The notes under the pieces: model-generated
Databases searched by the model: none
What the model saw: only the letters and a program-made list of their open reading frames with translations
Told to the model about the DNA's origin: nothing
Assembly: GCA_959347315.1 (NCBI GenBank)
Contig: OY365814.1
Location: forward strand, 33,897,495-33,961,494
Reading direction: 5' to 3'
DNA from: Bimastos eiseni
Taxonomy: Eukaryota; Annelida; Clitellata; Crassiclitellata; Lumbricidae
Length of the DNA stretch: 64,000 bases
Translations under genes and position numbers: made by a program
Shown here: piece by piece, positions 44,246-54,450 of the stretch
How the letters are laid out: every line of letters begins with the position of its first letter
How positions within the stretch are numbered: the stretch's first letter is position 1

Positions 44246-45067
44246 GTCTCCCTATCTTATTGAATGCAACACTTTGCCTGTAAGTCTGATTCCCTACAAT
44301 CCTACATCTATGCATAAATGTTCGTCCGTCTACAAGCATGCATATCTCTATCAGCCTGTAATCCTGCTTCTCTGTATCCGTCCATCCATCCATCCGTCCG
44401 TCCGTCCGTCCGTCCGTCCACCCACTCACCCACCCACACACCCACCCATCCATCCATGAATAAGTCTCTTTAAACGTAGACTTCGTTTTTACCTCTTGGC
44501 ACAACCCAATGCTTATTGTTGAAATACTATCTGAGTTTGTATATATTTTGTTCATTTTGTTGCTTCTGACCGTTTCTCTTTTATGTTCATTGTGCTTGAT
44601 AGTCATAATTAAACATTTGGGTATACTTCGTTCATCTGTGTCATTTATGCATGTTATCATAACCAGCTGCTGTTAAGTTAAATTTTGAAAGGGTTACATT
44701 GCCCTCGTAATCAACGGCCTTTTAGGGTATTATCTTTTTTCCTATTCTTCACAATCATATCTACTTTTGCTAATTGAACTTTGTAATTTATAATTCTTTG
44801 TTTGACGGTATTAATAAAAAGCGATGGTTAAGAGTATGGTTATTAATCTATTCATGCATCCGTCTGTGTGTATAATTGCACGTGTTTCGTTGTACCTCGT
44901 GGTCTTGGACTCTTCTGGCAACGACGCGGAACGTGTTGTTGACCGGATGGTGGTAGATCTGGACTTTCGAAGGTCCCGCTTCCCCCGCAGTTCCGGCGTG
45001 GAGCCACTGCTTCGACTGATCGTCATAGATCATCACCTGCGCCTTCACACTGATGATCGCCTGCTCG
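31429..45067 (-). CDS. ENAH: Ena/VASP family actin regulator (first exon not found)
   Basis: Seven exons (44896-45067, 41537-41702, 35956-36094, 33882-34275, 33169-33363, 32639-32775, 31429-31589) join with fully consistent phases. The EVH1 domain has VMIYDDQSKQWLHAGTA, KVQIYHHP, FRVVARR and KYNQATATFHQWRDRQGVYG, with the aromatic residues that bind FPPPP ligands. The central part is Pro-rich with a run of twelve prolines, which binds profilin-actin in this family. EVH2 follows: the G-actin motif GLAAALAGAQLRKVAQ, the F-actin motif MDMMSEMARRLQARKAK and the tetramerisation coil LKQEILTEVFREMHKIKDEI. The protein promotes filament elongation at leading edges and junctions. The preceding exon should supply a short start ending in two bases of a Ser codon, as in vertebrate MSE starts. 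The symbol denotes the family, not a proven one-to-one ortholog. Confidence 0.92.
31590..32638 (-). repeat. Ena/VASP intron made of two minisatellites
   Basis: About 31755-32050 consists of imperfect copies of GAAATTGTTACTGGCACTAA, a unit near 30 bp. About 32270-32635 consists of copies of CTATGCTGGAACTGGTCTTT, also near 30 bp. The second array runs up to the exon edge. Frames across them are repeat artefacts. Confidence 0.75.
32639..32775 (-). CDS. ENAH: Ena/VASP exon: Pro-rich linker
   Basis: The acceptor is atgattccag and the donor GG|gtgagt. It encodes EPDSSGPSEPPAFPKVKAPP, FGVPKKIPMTPVVAPQEPPP. Phase 0 to 2. It links the F-actin motif to the coiled coil. Confidence 0.85.
33169..33363 (-). 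CDS. ENAH: Ena/VASP exon: F-actin-binding motif
   Basis: The acceptor is tttttccaacag and the donor ACC|gttagt. A nine-Gly run encoded by GGA repeats precedes MDMMSEMARRLQARKAK, the family F-actin-binding helix. Phase 0-0. Confidence 0.88.
33882..34275 (-). CDS. ENAH: Ena/VASP exon: poly-Pro, poly-Gly and G-actin motif
   Basis: The acceptor is cctgtctttcag and the donor CAG|gtaacc. It begins YSGGVQYGVGLRTPVPAAP, continues through MAPPS repeats and twelve consecutive prolines, then Gly runs and GLAAALAGAQLRKVAQ. Phase 2 to 0. Strongly GC-rich compared with its surroundings. Confidence 0.9.
34334..34480. mobile_element. MITE copy 1 (CAGGGGCGGCGATC ends)
   Basis: 147 bp with terminal inverted repeats CAGGGGCGGCGATC and GATCGGCGCCTCTG. 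Flanks tatatagc and tatagaac look like a mutated 8-bp target duplication, typical of hAT elements. It interrupts a copy of a TATATAGCGCC-type dispersed repeat. Confidence 0.7.
35237..35379. mobile_element. MITE copy 2, opposite orientation
   Basis: 143 bp, about 75-80 percent similar by eye to the reverse complement of copy 1. The ends are CAGAGGCGGCGATC and GATCGCCGTCCCTG. Flanks tctactcc and cctacttc resemble a mutated 8-bp duplication. Confidence 0.7.
35640..35930 (-). mobile_element. tRNA-derived SINE, copy 2
   Basis: The reverse complement has GGCCGATCGGTTAGAGCGG, GGGTTCGACCCTCG, then the tail GGAAGAAGGGCGATATCAAA followed by AAATAAATAAA. Same family and layout as 15398-15630. It lies just after the Ena/VASP exon ending at 35956. 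Confidence 0.75.
35956..36094 (-). CDS. ENAH: Ena/VASP exon: start of Pro-rich region
   Basis: The acceptor is tgattatctttcag and the donor AAAG|gtcagc. It encodes SAASQPLPPPPVNRTTAPPS, then EMGYDPSPNDEDQ. Phase 1 to 2 fits both neighbours. Confidence 0.8.
36651..37283 (-). CDS. Uncharacterised 210-aa ORF inside an Ena/VASP intron
   Basis: An ATG-started frame with non-repetitive composition. The N-terminal third is Cys-rich (YTCEAGM, KCLGKGD, HCLRQSDEGTCYKYFC, DCSRVTRC). A basic stretch (ERKRKTVSKRVNKKGKTP) and an acidic/Thr-rich C-terminus follow. I do not recognise it. It borders a CpG-rich zone of complex tandem repeats (37370-38450), so it may belong to a mobile element rather than to a host gene. 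It could also be an unspliced exon. No splice or start evidence is decisive. Confidence 0.35.
   Translation of the reverse strand: MIIYTCEAGMPHTDMEREVHEEWKVRFPVDKCLGKGDVKISGQHCLRQSDEGTCYKYFCSPEQGDRLLPPVGDCSRVTRCRMIRRSSDQVERKRKTVSKRVNKKGKTPVGKRANPVLNKGHPQDVAHPATAEVIESDPETESYTVASFRETVNPDSPLTVTATIVRDGERSGYAKNRLRSDSSGSRHRRGLEPTPLRDLVASERCTPQLY
37370..38450. repeat. Complex CpG-rich tandem repeats
   Basis: Three nested systems. First, the word TATGACCACGTTAGGTAGCC at about 37371, 37570 and 37712, plus a variant at 38156, separated by accgcgg/cgcgggaa-rich spacers. Second, a 36-bp unit (TTATCGAACGTATTCAATGG...) about 4.5 times at 37850-38010. Third, a 69-bp unit around CTCTCGGTATATGCGGTCGG three times at 38260-38425. 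The base composition is unlike the flanking AT-rich intron. Possibly the non-coding part of an unclassified transposon. Confidence 0.65.
38451..41536 (-). other. Ena/VASP intron, mostly unique
   Basis: No coding sequence recognised. Simple runs: AAT/GAT at about 40360-40450, GATT at 40678-40790, and a minisatellite of about 20 bp (AAACCCAACCCGCCCTAAC) at 41240-41500. Confidence 0.55.
41240..41500. repeat. AACCCAACCCGCCCTAAC minisatellite
   Basis: About ten diverged copies of a C-rich unit of 20-24 bp, ending about 40 bases before the Ena/VASP exon. In the sense of the gene it is G-rich (GTTAGGGCGGGTTGGGTTT). Confidence 0.7.
41537..41702 (-). CDS. ENAH: Ena/VASP exon: second half of EVH1
   Basis: The acceptor is gtcgtcatcgtag and the donor G|gtaggt. 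It encodes VVINSAILKSLKYNQATATF, HQWRDRQGVYGLNFTSQ and EADVFAQSFINVIDSLN. Phase 0 to 1. Near-identical to the vertebrate KYNQAT.NFHQWRD block. Confidence 0.93.
41703..44895 (-). other. Ena/VASP intron inside the EVH1 domain
   Basis: An ATC/GAT trinucleotide zone (41750-42070), a GGGACCGAAAATA short tandem repeat (42280-42425), a dispersed TATATAGCGCCGCTC repeat starting at about 43640 and running to about 44110, and CTGT (44205-44250) and CCGT/CCAC (44380-44455) microsatellites. An open frame on the minus strand at 43052-43387 has normal composition but no supporting evidence. Confidence 0.55.
43640..44110 (+). repeat. TATATAGCGCCGCTC dispersed repeat, long copy
   Basis: Starts GTAATGTAATCATGCATTTA then TATAGCGCCGCTC and continues through a segment with TATTCCAAGCGCAGGGACTG and GAATAGACTGGAGTTTG. 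Shorter related starts lie at 34301 (split by a MITE) and 51227. A related body lies at about 61690-62160. Confidence 0.55.
44896..45067 (-). CDS. ENAH: Ena/VASP exon: first half of EVH1
   Basis: The acceptor is tttgttgttcag, leaving one base that completes a Ser codon, as expected for the conserved MS-E start. It encodes EQAIISVKAQVMIYDDQSKQ, WLHAGTAGEAGPSKVQIYHH and FRVVARRVQDHE. The donor is GAG|gtacaa, phase 0. Confidence 0.92.
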
Positions 45068-45829
45068 CTGAACAACAAACAGACGACCGAGGTCGGGTAA
45101 AAGAAGGAGACCGACCGTCGCTTCACAATTGTACCTGGGAAATTGTTTACTGCCCTCTATGGATTGTAGCAAAGAACTTGTGAAGTATGTACTGTGAATA
45201 TGATAATAATGTCGACAGCGACGACGATGATGATGAAGAAGATGATGAAGAAGATGAAGAGGAAGACGATGACGACGTCGATGAAGGCGGTGAAAGAGAA
45301 AATGAAGATGATGATAACGATGACGATGTCCAGTTCTAACGTGATGAAGTCTGAAGATGATCACGGTGACGTGGATCAATGGTTATGATTATCAATATTA
45401 CCAATACGATGGCAACCAAAACTGGTGATGATGCTTATGCCGATGGTAATGATGACATGATGTTGATGGTGATGATGATGACGTTGTCGTTGTTGTTGGT
45501 GGTGTTGATTGTGATGATAAAGAAGAAGACGAGGACGGGTGCCAAAGGGATTAGATGGGGGTAGGACAATATTTTGTGATCTCTCTGTCACTCGCTCTCT
45601 CTCTCTCCCTGCCTGACTGTCTGTCTCTGTCTGTCTGTCTGTCTGTCTCTGTCTGTCTCTGTATCTGTCTCAGTCTGTCTATCTCTCACTCCCTCTACCA
45701 CAGTAGTGACCTTTTTTGACCCGGATCCAGTAAATGACTGTTTCAAGCAGTCTCATTCCGTTACTTAGATTTCATAGATTCTAACATAGCTACCGCAGAC
45801 TATGTTTAAATGTTTAATGTCTACGGATG

Positions 45830-45864
<35 letters not shown>

Positions 45865-46259
45865 TATATATAATCATATATATATATATAATATATATTA
45901 TATATATATATAATCATATATATATAGTGATAATTTATCATTTATCACTATATATATATATAGTGTCGTTTTGCTGTGCTATAAATATAAGACTTATATT
46001 ATATACTCGTTGTTTTTATTACGATGGACTCTGTATCCCATGGGGCATTCGAGTTGAATGTAGGTAATATTGGTCAATGGCCAAAAATCTTATATTTAGA
46101 AAAAAACACACAAGGAAATCTCAGTGGTAGACGACAAACTGCGATAAATCGAAATACTATGTGGCTCAATGCATTATTCGCCACATTATAAGAGAGAAAC
46201 AGTTGCACTCACATTCGTTAGCTATTCCCACAGACGATAAGAGTACAGTGCATTAATCT

Positions 46260-46765
46260 AATAAATAAAGCAGACTATCTGTGTGTCCTTCTGTCCGGCG
46301 ATGCATTTCCACAGTTTTATAGCTATTGACTCAAAACCTTCACCGTTGACTCGGGAACACCTGGCACACGCAATAGAGGGATTCCTGAACCAGAGGCCGT
46401 CCTTTTCCTGGTCTCCAGGGCCAAAACCTACGAGTGCACCTCTGACACACCCATTAAAGCAAAATTTCCTTATCATTTGTCTGGATCGTGTCATCTGCGA
46501 CATATCGTACAGGTAACAGGTATAAAGTAACGTTTGCACACTCGGTCATGTGGGTATGTACTATAAACAATATAACTTTACAAGTATACATAGATTCTGT
46601 GTATGTGTCTGTCTCTCCGTTAATGCATTTGCACACTTTTACAGCTATTCACTCGAAGCCTACGCCGTTCGCTCGGGGAACACCTCGGACACCCAGTAGA
46701 GGGGCAGCCACCGTCTTTCTCCTCGCCAGGGTCATAAACCTGTCTTTACCTGGGCCCTTGCTAGT
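46260..46765 (-). repeat. Dispersed repeat with GGTTTCGAGT core, two copies
   Basis: Two copies in tandem order. On this strand each has AAGGTTTTGAGTCAATAGCT or a variant, then AAACTGTG and AATGCAT. Two more copies on the + strand lie at 53345-53515 and 54195-54450. Each copy also carries a CTGGAGACCAGGAAGAGG-like segment. Confidence 0.6.
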
Positions 46766-47535
46766 AGATGATTAACAGTAATTTTAAGTCATGCATTCAT
46801 TCATTCAAAATTTTCAACATCTCATAGCGCCTTTTCTAGGTATCTATTCAGCTTGAACAAAATGGTGAGTTTTCAAATGTCCAACATTGTCCATACTACA
46901 CAAGACAGAGAAGAGACGTAACTCCAAAGAGAGGTCGTTTCACAGAGAATACGCTCGTATGCACAGCTGCTGATATATTATGGGCAAATGCAACCACGTA
47001 TCCATTCATTCGCTCGTTCTTGCATGCAGTAATTTATTCTTGCATTCATTTAACCTGCATTCATTTATCCATTCGTGGCAATTTGAAAGAATGAGTCAAT
47101 TGATCAATTTTCCGAAGGTAAAGCATTTAGATGGAGCGTTGGCCAATAAAAATTGAAACCTTGTGGCTCGAAATATATCAACAAATTATATAAACTGTTA
47201 AAACTTTTGATATAAGATGATAAGATTTGAACATACCTTTTTTATCAAGTTGCAAATGATTCTTTCTCTATTTATATAAGTGTGTCTTGATAAAGGAACA
47301 GTAACTGCCTTTATGGGTAATGCACAACTTATTTATAAACCCGTGGTTCTTATTCCCTGCACACCACGTGAGTTCAACTTGGATCATCCTATCAAAAGTT
47401 TTAACAGTTTACATATAACGCATAATTTTTGTATCTGAATGCTTTCCTCTGATAATAAAATTGATCTTTTGACCCATACCTTCAAATAAACACTGAAAAA
47501 CAGACTTTTACGTCAACTGGATATGAGTCCTAGTA

Positions 47536-47650
47536 ACTGTTTTAGCTTCAGTTTCACGACACTGTGTGATAACAAAGATCATTAGCGTAACCCTCCTCCT
47601 TTATCCAGGCTTGGGACTGGCATTAGCAGAGTACGCTCACTGGCGGAGTT
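47536..47650 (-). repeat. Inverted third copy of the 97-bp dispersed repeat
   Basis: Reads TTAGCTTCAGTTTCACGACA, GATAACAAAGATC, TCCTCCTTTATCCAGG and TTGGGACTGGCATTAG, the reverse complement of the pair at 5618-5815 with moderate divergence. Confidence 0.55.
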
Positions 47651-48059
47651 AGACAACTTCTTACATACTAATAATTTTGAACTTTCTTTGTGAAGTAGGG
47701 CTTCTACTTTTCTTATAAGTATATTGAATTCATAGAAAAACAGGTGTTTAAGGAAATGCTTATCTGTGTATATTTATATAAGGCGTGTAGTATAAAAGGC
47801 GTTTACGAGACTGCTCATCTTTCTCTTCTCCATATTTGTTTATACCTCAATCGTCTACGACTTCTCTGAAATTATCACTTTCATTTTTGCTTCCCAGTTG
47901 TCCCGAAGTTTGCAAAATATAGTCATGTTAAATCGGACGGTTTCTATAGCAACACCATCATTATAATTTCCAAAACATCGGCCAATGGCTAATTTACAAT
48001 TCCAATGAAAACTCAAAAGTCTCCTTTCATTCGAGAGCATGAACACAGCGAGTGGCGTA

Positions 48060-48360
48060 CACGTTCTAGAGTGCTCTAGAACAGTACAAAGTACTCGAAC
48101 AGTACCAACTGCTTGTACGAACCAACAACTGCTCGTCCAGAACCAAGTACTGAAACAGTACCAGATACTTAAACAGTACCAGATACTGAAACAGTACCAG
48201 ATACTGAAACAGTACCAAGAACTCAAACAGTACGTGGTGCCCGAACAGTACCAATTAGTCGAACAGTATCAAGTATAAGGAATGTATCAACAGCTCAAAC
48301 TGTACCAAGTATTCGCACAGTACCGAGCAATCTGAAAGCACAGTACTCAAACAGTGACAA
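48060..48360. repeat. 18-bp minisatellite (AACAGTACCAGATACTGA)
   Basis: Successive units of 18 bp, best ordered at 48135-48280, give a KQYQILKQYQ frame on the + strand. Units decay on both sides. No gene is implied. Confidence 0.75.
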
Positions 48361-48721
48361 CCGCTCGTACCATTCACTCCTTCAGTACCACAGGTACCGG
48401 AACATCACCTGTGGCTGCCGGATGTAAGCTAGCCCCATATACCTGTCAACGGAATAGCCATGTTTAAGATCAACACTGTTGACACAGAATGGCCTATACA
48501 GGCGAACAACATTATACCTGGTCGAATCGGACATCTTCGCTAATTTTCCGATCGTTTCCGAAGTAGATTCATACGATTACGTCGACGTTAATCCTTTCTT
48601 CCATTCAAAACATGTCTTCGTAGATCAAAACTTTGACCATTGTCCACTCAACAAGTGACCACCAACTAGCAAATCCTGAAGCAGACGATATACTGGTAGG
48701 CCGTACATCCGCGTAGCCTGT

Positions 48722-48763
48722 AGGGACCTGCTAGGCCGCGCCGGCTGGAGGGAGGGAGGGAGG
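48722..48763 (+). repeat. Short 42-bp cassette shared with 50324-50365
   Basis: AGGGACCTGCTAGGCCGC then CCGGCTGGAGGGAGGGAGGG. The same cassette interrupts the reverse-transcriptase fragment at 50322-50367. Its nature is unknown. Confidence 0.6.
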
Positions 48764-49732
48764 GAGGGTGGCAGAAGGATGCATGCGGAGAAGCAGAAGG
48801 GAGGAGCAGGAGATAGAGAGGAACAAAGTGATACATACGTGTACGTCACTCTGTTGAACGTGTCTGGCAAAGGCGAACACAAACATACGCGCATCCACAC
48901 ACGACATATCAATTAGCATATAACTATGCTGCACATGTTATCATACATACATATATACACATTTGTACTTATATATATTTATATAGTTATTTATATTTAT
49001 ATTTGTGCACATTATATATACATATATATATATATTAAATATATTTATATAGTTATGTGTGTGTGTGTGTGTGTATAGATATGTGTGCGCGCTTTAATAG
49101 ATTATAAAAGTTCGTCTATATTTATCAGTGAAGACCATTGTCCGCCTCAACTGAAAACTAGGTCATGAGCTAAATAGCTCAGACATAATAAGCCATGTAT
49201 ATATATATATATATATATAGCATAATTATATATTTAATTATGTTATATATTTATACATTATCTAGGTCTTCACTTTTGCGCATGTATTTCAAAGAGTGAT
49301 GTGAATAAACAATTTCTCTGTACGCAGTTGAGCCTTGAACGGCAATTTATTCCCGACGATTAATGAGAAGCACATTTACACATGCGAACACACACACGCA
49401 GACACCTACGCTCACACAGACACTCACATGCGCGCGTGTCATCAGCGAAGATCCTACGAAACCCAAAGGCACCTGCTGTGAACTTCTGGCTCAGAAGGGT
49501 TAAGAAAATTGCTCAGGTGTAAATATTGCTCATCCATTGGTAGCCGAAAACTCTATGGTCGCGAGAGAGAACTTATTTGGAGGTCTCGGAGCGCGTTGCG
49601 AAATGGATCAAGAAAGGGATCAAGACTAGATTTAGTCAGGTAGAGTCACTAGAGTGCAAAGTTTTTATGTCACAGTGAGTACAAAGCAATCGATATGTGA
49701 TAATAATAATAATAATAATAAAAGTAATAAAA

Positions 49733-49775
<43 letters not shown>

Positions 49776-49869
49776 TAATAATAATAATAATAATAATAGT
49801 AATAATAATAATAGTAATAATAATAATAACAATAATATAATAATAATATTCCCCATTCCTGGGTCGGGG
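48764..49869. other. Simple-repeat-rich spacer
   Basis: TA and TG runs (48940-49075, 49195-49250), CA-rich part (49380-49430), and a long TAA/AAT array at about 49700-49852 ending at the start of the reverse-transcriptase remnant. Confidence 0.65.
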
Positions 49870-50605
49870 CACATATGTCGCCTCGACAGGTGGGAGTTGG
49901 TGTGTCTGGCGGGTGTGAGGTGGCGGCGCACGCAGCTATGCGGTTTATTGCCAACATGCCAGAGGATTCCATCTTGGTAAAGTTAGACTTTTCTAACGCG
50001 TTCAACTCTCTGTACAGGGACCGGGTGTTGAACTCCATCTATGCACTTCTTCCGGAACTGGCACCATACTGCCATCTCGCATACTCCGAGCCATCAACCT
50101 TGAAATGTGGAGAGTTCAGCCTCCTCTCTCAGGTTGACGCCCAGCAGGGAGACCCTTTGGGCCCATTGCTCTTTTGCCTGCCACTCCAACCTATCCTGAC
50201 AGAGCTGTCATCCTCACTCACCATTGGCTACTTGGATGACTTCACCCTGGGCGGAAACGCGAAGATAGTCGCTGCTGACGTGGCAATGCTAGAGTGCAAA
50301 TGCATGGAGTTGGGCTTACAACAGGGACCTGCTAGGCCGCACCGGCTGGAGGGAGGGAGGGAGATAACTAAACCATTCAAAGTGTGAGGTGGTCACAAAC
50401 GATCCTGACCTCGTTGCTGCACACAGTTCTCCAGCCTTTTAGCACATACAGAGCCCGCCATGGCTACATCGTTGGGTGCCCCTCTCTCGACTTTTGGGGC
50501 GCTGGAAACTGTCTTGGAGGCACGTACCCATGAGCTCTCGCTGGCCTTATAAAGATTGAGTAACATTGCCAGACATGACGCTCTAGTTCTTCTGAGATAT
50601 TCGCA
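49870..50605 (+). pseudogene. Non-LTR reverse transcriptase pseudogene
   Basis: Starts at the edge of a TAA microsatellite with VGVSGGCEVAAHAAMRF. It then shows VKLDFSNAFNSLYRD, the AQQGDPLGPLLFCL block and GYLDDFTLGG, in which YLDD is the catalytic-site motif. A 46-bp insertion at 50322-50367 shifts the frame. The protein resumes LNHSKCEVVTNDPDLVAAHS and, after another shift, LGAPLSTFGALETVLEART and HDALVLLR. Both ends of the element are missing. It is a dead 5'- and 3'-truncated copy, of a type-1 (R2-like or jockey-like) non-LTR element by motif style. The clade is uncertain. Confidence 0.8.
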
Positions 50606-52319
50606 TCGTTGTCATCGTCGTCGTAGTAGTCGTCATCATCTTCATCATGACCATCATCCTCATTCCGATTCCTCCTGATTGTTACGATAGAATAGTCCCA
50701 ATCACAAAGGCCGAAGATGCTTAAGACATTAATTTAATCTCTTTCTAAAAAGTGACAATTATGGAATCCCAGATGGGAGCGCCAAGTCGTACAGTCAGTG
50801 TGATGTTGTGTAGCGCAGTGGAGCAGAAAACCATTGCATCAACGTGTATATGGCCTGCATAAGTCAATTTGTACCGCTGTGTTGATCGTTCAGCCCGGAG
50901 CGTGACCCTCACCAGATTTCGTCCGCACCAGCATACCGCAGTCGTGTCCATCAAAGATGAATAACGAACGACAACAGTCAGTGTGGATGTACACAACTCT
51001 ACCAAGTCGTCCTATTCAGAGCGCATGCGCAGTGACCATCTGAACCCCATTAATACAGCAACGCACGCGGCCTTTGTGCATGATAAGGACTTAGGCGAAA
51101 CGGTGTAAAGCAGGATTGGTAGGAGGAGGCGGAAATGGAAGAAGAGGTGGCTATTAGGAGAGTTGTCTAGTTAAACGCTCCTTTCTTTGTCATGTCATAC
51201 AGTCGTTTATGGGATCGTTGACAAGGTAATGTAATCAAGCATGTATATAGCGCCGCTCGAAGCAGCAGCACTCTCAATAGGAAAGTCTAAAGGCGTCTCC
51301 GAAACTGTACAGACATGCAGATATTTATTATGAAACGCACTCCAACCCAAACAGTCTCCTCCTTCTCGTCCTCCATTCCTTCATCCTTCTTTCACCTCCA
51401 ACCTCTTTTTCCTCTCCTCCTTGTTCTCATAATCTTCTCCTACTTCTTTGGAGTCCTATTTCTGCTTCTCGCTTTCCTCCTCCTAACTCTTCCTGAGACT
51501 CCCTCTTCTCCCTCCTCCTCCTCCTGCTCCTCCTCCTCCTGCTCCTGCTCCTCCTGCTCATCCTCCTAAGGCTTCTATCCATACCCGAGTTTACTCTTTT
51601 CCGTAGCCATGATCACATTTCTCTTTCATCCGGTTCTAAAGTACAACTATCCGCGGCTTCATTATCGCCGTCAACTAACATCAATTAATTATATTTACAA
51701 AATATTTTATGACTGAGACGGACGCTTATAGTTTTACCGACCACATCCAAGTAAGAAATTAGCTAAGAAAGCAGAGGATATTTAAGGGTGTCTATTAGGA
51801 GATTGTTGCGTTAATAATGCGAAGTGCTTGCTGGACACCGTGCTTTCTCGGTTGTGGGTCCTTCAACACGTAACGAGCTCCCACTTGGGCTCCGCACTTT
51901 GGTTGTAACCTGGCCGTCAGATTTTTACAAGTCCCTTGAGCCCAAACCTTTTCTTTAGTTGTGGCTGGGTTGGGAGCGCTCCAAGAGTGGGTTCTTTGAA
52001 GGTGCCTATGTAAATGCTCAGAATGAATGATTTCGCTCTTTTGTGATGCATTTGAATATTTATATATGTGTAGTTGACTCGTATTGTCACCACTGATCAA
52101 AGGGAAATTGTACCTTAATTAATGTGTAGAACCCTACCATTGAGACGGTTCTTGAAAACGGAATGGTGACAACCGCTCACAGAATTCGTGTATAACCGAG
52201 ACAATTATTAGCATCTGATGCCTTAAGATGTCGCTAAATTGCTGAATAGAATCCAATCGCCTTAAAAATCCAGACGATAATTAAACTGATCAGACACCTA
52301 AATTTAAATAAACAATCGT

Positions 52320-52660
52320 AGACATCACAAGAAGATTGGTTGGGGGCCTTCGAGATTTGGATGTATACATGGCGAAGGATGGAGAGAGTCAGCTGGATGG
52401 AATGCAGAACAACTGAAAAGATGCCATGAAAATGGTCGACGGTAAAGTATGCGTGATAGGATGAGGCCTAATTAGAAGCCAAGGCAGAAAATGGATGGGG
52501 CATATAATGAGAACAGACTAGCTCTCTCCTAAAGAACTGACGGAAGATTGGAGGATAAGAGACAAGAGGAAGACCGAGAATGACGTCATCGGACTGGACG
52601 ATGAACGAGGGACTAAGCAAATTGAAGGCAAGATCAGGAAACGAATGGCGACATTGGACG
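52320..52660 (+). pseudogene. Non-LTR retrotransposon ORF2 C-terminal remnant 2
   Basis: The + frame has TRGRPRMTSSDWTMNEG and LSKLKARSGNEWRHW, the same RGRPR...W...L...A...WR signature as at 16190. The upstream 52380-52410 segment resembles the R..W.RM..VSW region that precedes it in intact elements. Frameshifted. Confidence 0.55.
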
Positions 52661-53344
52661 AACCCTTTTTTATAGAAAGTCAGAGGACCAAAGAGAAAGC
52701 TGTTTGAAGGATGGTACAACGCTATAGGTCTATATATAATGAGGTTTGTTATTGCTCAGTGTGACCAAACTGAGCCTACTACTAGGCCTACTGCTTAATT
52801 AGCCTACTTCCAAGTTTTATCTATAGGTTACTTATTATTTCTTAGGTCGAAAAAGGTTCGAATAGAGATACTGAGGCAACGCTTAGTTTGCATTGTTTCC
52901 GGTTAATTGAATGCATTCGTAGGCTAAGAATACCCCAGAAGTGCCAATCGCTAGCCTGCAAGAAGCAGGAGGGCGACGCTACTCATCTTCGTTATGACAT
53001 GTTATCGTCAACCACGAAGCAACCAACTTTTATGTAGTTTATCCCACGATCTAGATTTAAGATAAGCCAATGAAAATGCAAAAATGTGTGGCAGCCAAAG
53101 GATGCCGCAACCAATGGAATGAGGTACCTAAAATACAGGACAAAGTAAAATACCTAAGAGCTAATAAGGATGTGTACATATGGCATACGACAACAATTTT
53201 GTGCACTAGGAACGGTGAAAACTCTTCTAAATTACTGACTGGAGAAAGTATGATTGAGCATTGCCTACACGGTATTCTTTCTAATTAATGAAATCAAGAT
53301 TTCAACTATGTTTAGAGCTTGTAAATTTTGTTATATAAGGATAC

Positions 53345-54450
53345 TAGCTGGGGAATCCGGCGTTGCACGAGTGGATACAGGTCTTTGGCCGTGCAGAGTT
53401 CACCAACCCCTCTACTGGGCGTCTCATGTATTCCCCAGCGAACAGCGAAGGTTTCGAGTGAATAGCTGTAAAAGTGTGAAAATGCATAAACGGAATTGTG
53501 TATATAGACACTGATGCGTACAAAGAATATACGCACCTGATCGACTGTGCAAACGATGGCCAACTGCATACCGGCTACCTGAACGATAAAAGAGGCGTGG
53601 CAGCCATGTACAGCAGGTTCCAAACATCTCCCCCAGACATTCCCTCATAGGACGATTCCCCCGGATTTTCCCACCTACCACCTGTGATTATAAAACTGGT
53701 TTGCTTTTAAGACACAACCAGCAACCTTAATTCAGCGTGTCTCACTGTGAGGCTTAAGGCATATGTTGAATAAAAAATAAACAGAAGAATAGTTTATCAT
53801 ACAGGCTTGAATTGCTTAATTAATAGTTAACGGGTGAATAACCAACAACCTTACTTAATCAAATGTGTCTCACTTGGTGCTTTAGGCAAATATTTCACAA
53901 AGTTTGACATTTAGCCTGGCTGTTGCTATACAGGCCTAATCTGTCATGAATCTGTAAGATAAATTATTAGACGAGAAATCCAAAAGATGTGGAAACTGTA
54001 ACTAGTATACGTGGAAAGACCAGAGTTGCGTTAAACGGCTATTTTTGTGTTAAACAACGGAAATTAGCAAATAACGTCGTCAGTTATGACTATTTTTAAT
54101 AGTTCAGCTGTGTCACAGGGGAAAAATTGTCCTAAGGGGGATATGTCCGGGGGGAAGATGTCGGGGGAGGTGCCTGAGGGGAAATGTCTGTGGGAGATGC
54201 CGTAGACCCGTACAGCAGGCGTTTCGTCGACACGCTCCTGGCGACTGAACAGGAAACTTTCCTTGGGGTCCGGCGACAGGTTTTGGCCCTGGAGACCAGG
54301 AAGAGGGCGGCCGCGGGTTCAACAACCCCTCGACTGCGTGTCCCCCGAGCCAACGGCGAAGGTTTCGAGTAAATAGCTCTAAAACTGTGCAAATGCATCG
54401 CCGGGCAGAGAGATATGCAGACAGAATCTTCTCTTTATTTATATAGATAG
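53345..54450 (+). repeat. GGTTTCGAGT dispersed repeat, two + copies
   Basis: Copies at 53345-53515 and 54195-54450 share CAACCCCTCnACTG, CGAAGGTTTCGAGTnAATAG, AAAnTGTG and AATGCAT. They are inverted relative to the two at 46260-46765, giving two well-separated inverted pairs. Confidence 0.6.

Larger units (their letters stand above)
45068..48060. other. Repeat-rich region upstream of Ena/VASP exon
   Basis: Should lie in the first Ena/VASP intron. GAT zone (45190-45520), CTGT zone (45590-45690), TA zone (45830-45965). Two inverted copies of a dispersed repeat (46260-46460 and 46590-46765). An inverted copy of the 5618-5815 repeat lies at 47536-47650. The first coding exon could not be identified. 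Confidence 0.5.

Noticed and set aside
48039..48278. KQYQILKQYQ frame of 79 aa
   Set aside because: Translation of an 18-bp minisatellite.
49654..49980. Poly-Asn + frame and poly-Ile/Leu/Tyr - frames
   Set aside because: Produced by the TAA/AAT microsatellite.
51795..52100. 101-aa minus-strand frame
   Set aside because: No recognisable motif; could be chance or a repeat fragment.
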